Assembly (NCBI GenBank): GCA_016592635.1
Contig: AP023240.1
Span: 1,302,001-1,366,000, forward strand
Length of the DNA stretch: 64,000 nucleotides
DNA from: Methyloprofundus sp.
GTDB taxonomy: Bacteria > Pseudomonadota > Gammaproteobacteria > Methylococcales > Methylomonadaceae
Direction of reading: 5' to 3'
Under the pieces are notes generated by a model. The model was given only the letters and a program-made list of their open reading frames with translations. It had not been told where the DNA came from and did no database searches. The position numbers and the translations under genes are program-made. The stretch's first letter is position 1. The number at the start of each line of letters is the position of its first letter. Positions 46,413 through 53,428 of this stretch are shown piece by piece.

Positions 46413-47399
46413 ATGATGCACGAAGAATTAATGTATTGGCAAGCTTTGAATAGTGCTCTGGATATAGAAATGGCGGAAGATTCATCCGTTTTTACACTGG
46501 GTGAAGACGTCGGTTTATTTGGTGGAACTTACCGCGTGACAGAAGGACTTTATTCCAAATATGGTGAAGCCCGGGTTCGTGATACACCGATTTCAGAAAA
46601 CAGCTTTACTGGCTTGGGTGTTGGTGCCGCAATGGTGGGTATGCGTCCGGTCATTGAAATTATGACAGTTAATTTTGCTCTGCTGGCGTTAGATGCGATT
46701 ATTAATATGGCTGCCAAAATTCCTTTTATGTCTGGTGGTCAGTATCCTATGCCACTTGTCGTTCGTATGCCAGGTGGTGTGGCTAAACAACTGGGGGCTC
46801 AGCACTCTCAGCGCCTGGAACATACTTTGATGAATGTACCAGGCTTACGTATTGCTGTACCTGTTACCCCACAAGATGCCTACTGGCAATTGAGTCAGGC
46901 AATCAGTAGTAATGCCCCTATTATTTTACTGGAGCATGAGTTACTTTATTTCACTAAAGGGTTGATTGATTCCAGTGTGGAACGGTTACCGATGCATCGC
47001 GCTTTAGTCAGACGCAAAGGTCGACATATAACCATTATTAGTTATTCGCGGCATGTGTTGTTATGTTTGCAGGCTGCAGAATTACTGGCAAAACAGGGTA
47101 TTGATGCCGAGGTTATTGACTTGCGTAGTTTGAGCCCTATTGATTGGGATACCTGCGTACAATCACTGGAAAAAACTAATCGCCTATTGGTGGTTGAGGA
47201 GGACTGTGGTTTTGCTGGTGCTGGCGCAGAAATTGTTGCACAATTAACGGAACGTTGTTTCTATGCACTGGATGAACCTCCTATTCGTGTGGCAGGTCTT
47301 GATATACCAACGCCCTATAATCAAGCACTAGAAGCTACCAGTATTCCACAAATTAATGATATTGTAACAGCTGCGCGACAGTTTCGGTTACCCGCTTGA
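46413..47399 (+). CDS. 2-oxoacid (pyruvate-type) dehydrogenase E1 component, beta subunit
   Basis: 328 residues. Transketolase-type pyrimidine-binding domain: LGEDVGLFGGTYRVTEGL, RVRDTPISENSFTGLGVGAAMVG, GGVAKQLGAQHSQRLEH, and a C-terminal transketolase domain (VIDLRSLSPIDWDT, EEDCGFAGAGAEI). Forms alpha2beta2 E1 with the upstream subunit; the catalytic Glu for ThDP should lie in the EIMTVNF region. Its stop overlaps the longest E2 frame. The His that contacts the substrate (QHSQR) is present. Confidence 0.92.
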   Translation: MMHEELMYWQALNSALDIEMAEDSSVFTLGEDVGLFGGTYRVTEGLYSKYGEARVRDTPISENSFTGLGVGAAMVGMRPVIEIMTVNFALLALDAIINMAAKIPFMSGGQYPMPLVVRMPGGVAKQLGAQHSQRLEHTLMNVPGLRIAVPVTPQDAYWQLSQAISSNAPIILLEHELLYFTKGLIDSSVERLPMHRALVRRKGRHITIISYSRHVLLCLQAAELLAKQGIDAEVIDLRSLSPIDWDTCVQSLEKTNRLLVVEEDCGFAGAGAEIVAQLTERCFYALDEPPIRVAGLDIPTPYNQALEATSIPQINDIVTAARQFRLPA

Positions 47400-47419
47400 A
47401 TGATTGCAAGGAGCAAACC

Positions 47420-48634
47420 ATGAAATACGAAATTACTCTCCCTGTGTTATCCGATACCATGAGCACAGGTAAGTTAGCACGCTGGCTTAAACAGCCAGGT
47501 GATAAAATTAATAAAGGCGATGTGATTGCCGAGATTGAATCTGATAAAGCCATTATGGAAGTAGAGGCTTTTCATGAAGGTTATCTGGCAGGGCCTCTTG
47601 CCTCTATCGATACTGATATTCCAATTGGACAGGTGATTGGCTATATCACCGAACAAGAGAAAAATGCTGCGATAGAACCCAAAAAAACAGATTCTAATAC
47701 AAGTCCTGGGGACAATACGAGTGCTATACCCTCAGTTATTCAGAAAGAAACAGCGGTGCAAACTGTTGATATCCCAGCAGTGTCCGTGCAGATACCTGTA
47801 TCTGATTCCCCGGAAACTAAGATTACTCCTTTGTTAGCGCATCATATCCCGGCTGCCTCCGGGAAGCGAAATGCATCACCTCATGCGCGGGCTTTGGCAT
47901 TGAAGCTGGGTATAGACCTTGCGACAGTGATGCCGGGTAAAGATGGACACATACAAGCGGAAGAGGTTTTGGCTGCCGCACATCAATCACCAACGCTTAA
48001 TCTTCAGCTTGGGCCGCCTTATCGCCTTGAACCGCTAACGTCTATGCAGAAAGCGGTAACGCAAAATATGATTGCCACCCTAACAACGCCTACCTTTAGG
48101 ACAGAGGCTAAATTAAGCCTCAAGGCACTTAAAAAAGTGGGAAAACAACATAATCTTTCGCTGACACTGTTGCTGGCTCGTGCCTGTGCACTAACGATCA
48201 AAGCTAATCCACAATTTAATGCTGTATTTACTCCAGAAGGCTTGGCTCACCGTGACCGTGTTGATGTTGGAATTGCCGTTGATGTACCTGGTGGCTTATT
48301 AACACCTGTGTTGCGAGATGTTGTTGAACGACCACTTGATGAGCTGGCAGAAGACTGGCGAATTTTAAAAGATAAAATTAAACGTCAACGTTTAGAACAA
48401 GAAGACTATACTGGTGCAACATTTTATTTATCAAATCTTGGGGTATTTCCTGTTGTTTATGGGTTTGATGCCTTAGTACCTTTGGGGGCTGCCGCTATCC
48501 TGGCAATAGGTGCTGAACATGAGGGGCAATGCCTGTTAACATTAAGTTGTGATCATCGAGTTGTATCCGGGGCTGATTCAGCACGATTTCTGACTACGCT
48601 AGATGAGGTTTTACAACACGCCAAGGTATTATAA
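47420..48634 (+). CDS. Dihydrolipoyl acyltransferase (E2) of the 2-oxoacid dehydrogenase
   Basis: 404 residues from ATG 47420, which has AAGGAG 7 nt ahead. One lipoyl domain with lipoyl-Lys43 in IESDKAIMEV, an Ala/Pro/Ser-rich linker, a small E1/E3-binding domain (SPHARALALKLGIDLATVMP), and the catalytic core. The core motif reads DHRVVSGADSARFL: His379 is present, but Ser383 stands where most E2 enzymes have Asp (DHRxxDG). Activity may be changed, or this may be a subtype, as other E2s are known to vary there. No E3 gene (dihydrolipoamide dehydrogenase) lies nearby, so a shared E3 from elsewhere must be used. Confidence 0.9.
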   Translation: MKYEITLPVLSDTMSTGKLARWLKQPGDKINKGDVIAEIESDKAIMEVEAFHEGYLAGPLASIDTDIPIGQVIGYITEQEKNAAIEPKKTDSNTSPGDNTSAIPSVIQKETAVQTVDIPAVSVQIPVSDSPETKITPLLAHHIPAASGKRNASPHARALALKLGIDLATVMPGKDGHIQAEEVLAAAHQSPTLNLQLGPPYRLEPLTSMQKAVTQNMIATLTTPTFRTEAKLSLKALKKVGKQHNLSLTLLLARACALTIKANPQFNAVFTPEGLAHRDRVDVGIAVDVPGGLLTPVLRDVVERPLDELAEDWRILKDKIKRQRLEQEDYTGATFYLSNLGVFPVVYGFDALVPLGAAAILAIGAEHEGQCLLTLSCDHRVVSGADSARFLTTLDEVLQHAKVL

Positions 48635-48799
48635 AGTTATTTCAGGTACTGCTTTACTCGCATTTATAATAAGCCTTTTTAGGGCACGAAGCATACCATA
48701 GTTCTGATAAACATAAGAAAAAAAGAGTGAAAAAGAAAATCCTACACACAATAATTACCTTGATATCATCATGTCAAGGGAACAAAGATAGAGACTATC

Positions 48800-49156
48800 A
48801 TGTCTGAATCACCGATTGTACCAGACAAAGACACTTTGGCATTGAGTCGAACCGACCTGGCTAATGAAAGAACCTACCAGGCATGGCTTCGGACAGGTTT
48901 GGCTGCGCTAGTCGCTGGACTTGGCGTATACAAATTCATGGGTAATATGATGTCATTATGGGTTTTGCTAACAATAGTGACTACTTTAATTCTACTCAGT
49001 GTGGCTGCCTTTTTACTGGCTGCCTGGCGATACAGCCATGTATATATAAGCGTAGCTGACAGAGTGCCTGCCTGGATAATTACCCTGAGTAGTCTGTTAC
49101 TTTCCGGATGTTCATTGATTGCACTTTTCGATTTGCTGATTTCTACAAGGAGTTAG
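48800..49156 (+). CDS. DUF202 (YidH-like) inner membrane protein
   Basis: 118 residues. The DUF202 opening LALSRTDLANERTYQAWLRTGLA is textbook, followed by three membrane helices (LAALVAGLGVYKFM, SLWVLLTIVTTLILLSVAAFLLAA, WIITLSSLLLSGCSLIALF). Function unknown; common near transporters and stress genes. It stands alone on the plus strand between the E2 gene and the antiporter. Confidence 0.9.
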   Translation: MSESPIVPDKDTLALSRTDLANERTYQAWLRTGLAALVAGLGVYKFMGNMMSLWVLLTIVTTLILLSVAAFLLAAWRYSHVYISVADRVPAWIITLSSLLLSGCSLIALFDLLISTRS

Positions 49157-49494
49157 GTAACGCGTAATAAATAACCTATCAGGATGGCGCAGGGTTTTTA
49201 TTCGTCTTTAAGGCGCATAGCTAGTACAGTACCGTGTAGGTTTGATGGATAGGGTTTTATTAAGCTACTAATTTAAAATATAAATTACAGTTATCTATTA
49301 ATCCGTCCAACACGCTGCTGTACTAGGTATGCAACGCCGAAGATGGGAAATAAAGACCAGTAAAATGTTAAAGTCATTATGCTTTGGTACTTATATGTCA
49401 CATCTTTAAGAACTGGGTATTGTTGCTGTACTAGCCAAAAATAAGATAAGCTGAATTCGGGTCATTTTAAACTTTCCTAATTAGGGATCAAATT
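49157..49494. other. Intergenic region, no gene seen
   Basis: Shows only a TAATCCGTCC stretch at about 49300, also found at about 13965 ahead of ftsH in a similar context (GCTGTA nearby), and an AT-rich end that can hold the antiporter promoter. Confidence 0.5.
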
Positions 49495-50997
49495 ATGTTT
49501 TTAAATTGTAGTAAACACGTTCATTTGTCAGTCATGGTAACGCTTATGCTGTTGATGACGACTATCGTTTTCCCGGTTAGTGCCGCAGAATTTTCTCTAG
49601 AGAGGGTCAATCAATATACATCAATAGACCCTTTTTCCTTTATTCTGCTGGAATTCGGGTTAATTGTTGTTCTGGCGCTGATAGGGCATATTCTATCCAG
49701 ATATTATCGCTTACCTAACGTACTGGGTGAGCTTCTTATCGGCATTGTGGCAGGTAATTTATTATATTGGCTGGACTGGTCACCGGTATTTTTTATGGTC
49801 ATGCATCTCAGTGATGCCAGTGATATTTTTCAGGCGGTCTGGACCTCATCTTTATCGGTGAGTGATACGCTAAACCATTTATATTCCCCTGATAACCCCG
49901 AAACTCAGGAATTTGTGACTCGATTATCCGAGGTATTTACCACCAATAAATCACCGGCTCTGGTCTTACTGGGGGTAGCATTATGGATGTTTTCCAATTT
50001 TGGTGTGTTTTTATTATTATTTAAGCTAGGGCTGGAGACTAAAGTTGAAGAAATTATTGAGGCAGCAGAACCTTTGGCCTTTTTAGTGTCTGTGGTGGGC
50101 ACTCTAACGCCTTTTTTTCTGGGCCTTTTGGCCAGTGTCTGGTTGTTGCCGGAAGAGAGTACTTCGGTACATATATTTATTGCTGCTGCACTCTGCACAA
50201 CCAGCGCAATGATAACAACGGGTATGCTCACCTCTTTAGGCAGGGAGAAAAGCCGGGAAGCACAATTGGTGATGCATGCTGCATTTCTTGATGATATTTT
50301 CGGCATGTTTTTCTTGTCTTTTATTACCAATATCGTGTTGGGTGAAACGCTTGAAATAGGTGAAATAATGACCTTGTTTTTCTATTCTGCCTTTATATTT
50401 GTGGGTATTATCGTTATTGGCAAACAATTGGTTAAGCATATACCCAGTTTTTATAATTTTGAACAATCCCATACCCGGATACTGATTCCTATTATGATGC
50501 TGGTATTGATTAGTTGGCTGACGAATTTTTTGGGTATCGGCGTTATCAGTGGAGCTTTTATGGCGGGAATCATTTTAAATAATATCCAGGATAAAAAGGG
50601 GCTTATCAAAGACCTTATCGCCCCGCTTGAAAAAATATTTGCGCCGATTTTTTTCGTTTTTGTTGGTATGCAGGTTAATCTCAAGGAATTTCTTCATGCA
50701 GAAACTATTTGGCTGACGCTTGTCTTATTGCTTGTTGCCGTCCTAGGAAAGATGGTTGCTGGATTTGTAAGCAAACAAAATATTAATTCATACGCCATAG
50801 GGCTGGGAATGATGCCACGCGGTGAAGCGGTACTTATTTTTATCAGTATCGGGAAAATTCTGGGCGTTATTGACGATACTGTTTTTTCAGCAATAGCGGT
50901 GATTGTTTTGGCAAGCAATTTTATCGCACCCTGGGCACTCAAAAGATTATGTGTGGCAAATTGTCAAGAAGGCAGTTTTGTTGCTAAAGAGTCATAG
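49495..50997 (+). CDS. KefB-like cation:proton antiporter
   Basis: 500 residues. A cleavable-looking signal peptide (MLLMTTIVFPVSAAEFS) precedes a CPA2-type Na+/H+ exchanger domain of about 11-12 helices: LIVVLALIGHILSRYYRLPNVLGELLIGI, then HAAFLDDIFGMFFLSF with the ion-binding Asp pair, GVISGAFMAGIIL, KIFAPIFFVFVGMQVNL, and GLGMMPRGEAVLIFISIG. There is no C-terminal RCK/KTN domain, unlike E. coli KefB. A signal-peptide-bearing KefB-like antiporter is also part of the tLST/LHR gene set. Expected role is K+ or Na+/H+ exchange under osmotic, heat or oxidative stress. Confidence 0.9.
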   Translation: MFLNCSKHVHLSVMVTLMLLMTTIVFPVSAAEFSLERVNQYTSIDPFSFILLEFGLIVVLALIGHILSRYYRLPNVLGELLIGIVAGNLLYWLDWSPVFFMVMHLSDASDIFQAVWTSSLSVSDTLNHLYSPDNPETQEFVTRLSEVFTTNKSPALVLLGVALWMFSNFGVFLLLFKLGLETKVEEIIEAAEPLAFLVSVVGTLTPFFLGLLASVWLLPEESTSVHIFIAAALCTTSAMITTGMLTSLGREKSREAQLVMHAAFLDDIFGMFFLSFITNIVLGETLEIGEIMTLFFYSAFIFVGIIVIGKQLVKHIPSFYNFEQSHTRILIPIMMLVLISWLTNFLGIGVISGAFMAGIILNNIQDKKGLIKDLIAPLEKIFAPIFFVFVGMQVNLKEFLHAETIWLTLVLLLVAVLGKMVAGFVSKQNINSYAIGLGMMPRGEAVLIFISIGKILGVIDDTVFSAIAVIVLASNFIAPWALKRLCVANCQEGSFVAKES

Positions 50998-51017
50998 TGG
51001 TAAGGACAGTACAATAG

Positions 51018-52001
51018 ATGAAGACAGTGGATAGTAGTACAGGCACGTTGATTTTTGAGATAGTCAAAAATCAACGCCCAAAACAAATAAGATGGGAGGA
51101 TTTTCTGACTATCCGGGACGATGCTAATCGACTCTTTTTTATTCATGCGTTAAGTCAGAATTTAGAGCAACTTCAAAAATGCTTGCCGGCGGTTGCTGCT
51201 AATCCGTTGATTATTGAACGTTGTATCGACCCTAACGCAATCTCGGGCGTTTTTTCTTATGAAAGGGTGTTTGTGTTACAACTGCCAGTAACAGCAGACT
51301 GGCTATTATCCCGGTATATAAAAATCACTTTATTGTGTCTGCAAAATACTCTGGTTCTTCTCAGTGAAGAACCCTTGTCTTTTAATGCTAGTTTTCTTTC
51401 TGATGAATTATTATCCTCTATTTACCGACAGAAACAGGTCATCAGTATGTTGTATGTATTACTTGATGGTGTAGTCGACCATTCAAGTGAGATCATGTTG
51501 CAAATACGGCGCACTGTCGATGATCTGGAGCAGGATATGTTGAACGATGACGAGGATTCTGCTAAACAGTTACTGGATTTCAAACGGGCACTTGCGCATT
51601 TTGAAATCGCACTTGAGGCGAAACATAGAACAATGACCGCATTATTATCGGCTGATACTGCATCAATTGATGTAAGTACCCTTCGTGAGCCCTTACGTGA
51701 TGTTATTACGCATATAGAGCACAGCCAGCGTTATGTCGATCGAATCGAAGATCGATTATCGGAGTTACATCATCATTTGACGCTGGTGTTGCAGGAAAAG
51801 ACCAGTCAGCGTTTACGTATACTGACCATTTTATCGTCTATCTTTATGCCTTTGACCTTTGTGGCCGGTATTTACGGTATGAATTTTCGTTATATGCCTG
51901 AACTGGACTGGCATTATGGTTATCCGCTTGTTTTACTGGGCATGTTGGGAATGGCTGTCAGTTTGATTATTTATTTTGTAGGTAAAGGATGGTTTAAGTG
52001 A
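51018..52001 (+). CDS. CorA-family divalent cation transporter-like protein
   Basis: 327 residues. Long N-terminal cytosolic domain with helices (VDHSSEIMLQIRRTVDDLEQ; DRIEDRLSELHHHLTLVLQEK), then two C-terminal membrane helices (ILTILSSIFMPLTFVAGIYGM and PLVLLGMLGMAVSLIIYFVG) joined by the intact YGMNF motif, the CorA selectivity loop. Expected to form a pentameric Mg2+ (or Zn2+/Co2+) channel in the inner membrane. Located 20 bp after the antiporter and likely co-transcribed with it; AAGGACAG stands ahead of the start. Confidence 0.9.
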   Translation: MKTVDSSTGTLIFEIVKNQRPKQIRWEDFLTIRDDANRLFFIHALSQNLEQLQKCLPAVAANPLIIERCIDPNAISGVFSYERVFVLQLPVTADWLLSRYIKITLLCLQNTLVLLSEEPLSFNASFLSDELLSSIYRQKQVISMLYVLLDGVVDHSSEIMLQIRRTVDDLEQDMLNDDEDSAKQLLDFKRALAHFEIALEAKHRTMTALLSADTASIDVSTLREPLRDVITHIEHSQRYVDRIEDRLSELHHHLTLVLQEKTSQRLRILTILSSIFMPLTFVAGIYGMNFRYMPELDWHYGYPLVLLGMLGMAVSLIIYFVGKGWFK

Positions 52002-52029
52002 CACGCTTTCTTATTTGGCTCTTGGGTTC

Positions 52030-52051
52030 GTGCAAAAACTTGTTTTTGCAC
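52030..52051. terminator. AAAACTTGTTTT hairpin after the CorA-like gene (repeat copy 5)
   Basis: Stem GTGCAAAAA / TTTTTGCAC around CTTG, 28 bp after the stop. Part of the hairpin family of 14117, 37251-37336 and 44548. Confidence 0.55.
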
Positions 52052-52097
52052 GTCTGCCGCTGTCAGCCCCGGACGGGATGATAGTCTCCAGAAGGTG

Positions 52098-52232
52098 CAG
52101 GGAAATTTGCCAATCCGAAGTGCGCGGTAGCGCGCGAGGGAGGCTAAAATTTTATCCCGAAGAGCCGTAGAGCCATTTGTGGTAGCCCTGACGAAGCGGC
52201 TTTTGTGCGTAGTCTGTGGCGGACGCAGGGCG
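52098..52232. repeat. Dispersed repeat, inverted relative to 40094-40228
   Basis: Complementary counterpart of the repeat at 40094. A frame that runs through it (about 51971-52288, minus strand) is open, but its translation continues into the hairpin and lacks a plausible start. The flanks at 52290-52316 hold GGCGCGC-rich palindromic sequence (GAGGCGCGCGGTGGCGCGCC). Confidence 0.7.
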
Positions 52233-52324
52233 GCTGGAGCCAATGATTCGCCGCGTGGCGAATCGATTTTTGTGACATGGAGTCCCAAAATCTATCATGA
52301 GGCGCGCGGTGGCGCGCCTACCAT

Positions 52325-52387
52325 AGTGTGCTGAGGGACGAAGCGCACCGTGATACGTGATGCGCTTCGTCCCTCAGCACATCCTAC
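52325..52387. repeat. GTAGGATGTG palindromic repeat, copy 4 (left arm end altered)
   Basis: TGTGCTGAGGGACGAAGCGCA (left half) and its partner TGCGCTTCGTCCCTCAGCAC at 52361-52380 are almost perfectly complementary, then CATCCTAC. The left outer GTAGGA has changed. Lies 54 bp upstream of the gene at 52442. Confidence 0.75.
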
Positions 52388-52441
52388 CCTGAATCCTTAG
52401 GAATTTATTTTAGAACAACTAGAACAAGAGAGAGGAACAAG

Positions 52442-53383
52442 ATGAAAATACCTTATGACAGATTGATCTTTAAACCTGCCAGCAGCCTATTGCTAATAGG
52501 CTTAAGCATCATAAGTTTTGCTAGTACGCCTAATGCCGCCAAAGCATCTGAACAAGCACTGCCGGATGCAGGACATCTCGTTTTTAGCGGCTCTGTCGCA
52601 TTAAGTAATCTTATGACTTACTGGACACAAGCCTTTGCCGAGCAAAATCCCTCCATTACTGTCACCATAGCTGATCCAGGCAGCATCACAGGTATTGATA
52701 CCCTGATTAATGGAACGGCTGATATGGTTCTGACCAGTACAAATATAAGCGATAAGCAGAAACAGGCATTTGAGCAACGCTATGGCTATCCGCCGCGTAT
52801 TATTCCCGTCGCTAAGGATGCTCTCGCGGTGTATATTAATGCTTTAAATCCTTTAAAAGACATTAGTTTTCAAGAACTGGATGCGGTGTACTCCGAAACT
52901 TTGCGTTGTGGTATGCCTAAGCCGATTAGAACATGGGCAGAATTAGGCATAAAAGGCGCATTGGCAAAACGCTGGATAGCTGTTTATGGATTAACGGTTG
53001 AAACAGGTGCTACCGATTTATTCAGGCAGACGGCCTTGTGTGGTGGTGATTTTAATCAATATTTTCAAGCGCTGGCAGGGCCTGCAGCCGTTCAGGACGC
53101 GCTTATTTCGGATATTTCCGGAATCGGTTTTTCCAGTAGCACCATGCGCTCAGCCGGTATGCGGGCACTTGCTGTTGCTCCGAATAAAAATGCAGCGGCG
53201 ATCTTGCCGGTAGCTGATACGATTCGTTCCAGTGCGTACCCTTTAAGCCGAACTTTGGCTATTGTCGTTAATTATCCTATTGCTAAGCCGTTCACACCAG
53301 TGATGCAGGCTTTTATAGACTTTGTACTTTCTGTAGAAGGACAGAGTGTGGTTGATAATGCAGGCTATGTTTCGTTGCCTTGA
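52442..53383 (+). CDS. PstS-like phosphate-type solute-binding protein
   Basis: 313 residues with signal peptide (LLLIGLSIISFASTPNAAKA). The periplasmic binding fold has the PstS-like order: HLVFSGSVALSNLMTYWTQAFAEQNP, then ITVTIADPGSITGIDTLINGTADMVLTST, VAKDALAVYINALNP, ISFQELDAVYS, and a closing IVVNYPIAKPFTPVMQAFIDFVLSVEGQSVV. Probably binds phosphate or another oxyanion. No PstABC permease lies nearby; it stands ahead of a mechanosensitive channel gene instead. It may be a stand-alone sensor or scavenging protein. Two Cys residues (TLRCGMP, TALCGGD) may form a disulfide, which is unusual for PstS. Confidence 0.8.
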   Translation: MKIPYDRLIFKPASSLLLIGLSIISFASTPNAAKASEQALPDAGHLVFSGSVALSNLMTYWTQAFAEQNPSITVTIADPGSITGIDTLINGTADMVLTSTNISDKQKQAFEQRYGYPPRIIPVAKDALAVYINALNPLKDISFQELDAVYSETLRCGMPKPIRTWAELGIKGALAKRWIAVYGLTVETGATDLFRQTALCGGDFNQYFQALAGPAAVQDALISDISGIGFSSSTMRSAGMRALAVAPNKNAAAILPVADTIRSSAYPLSRTLAIVVNYPIAKPFTPVMQAFIDFVLSVEGQSVVDNAGYVSLP

Positions 53384-53428
53384 TCATCATTAAATAATAT
53401 ACGAAAGTATAGGATATTCTGAGAGGCT

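Noticed and set aside
51971..52288. Open frame of 105 codons on the minus strand across the dispersed repeat
   Set aside because: It runs through a repeat and a terminator-like hairpin, has no ribosome site, and the inverted sister copy at 40094 does not preserve the frame.
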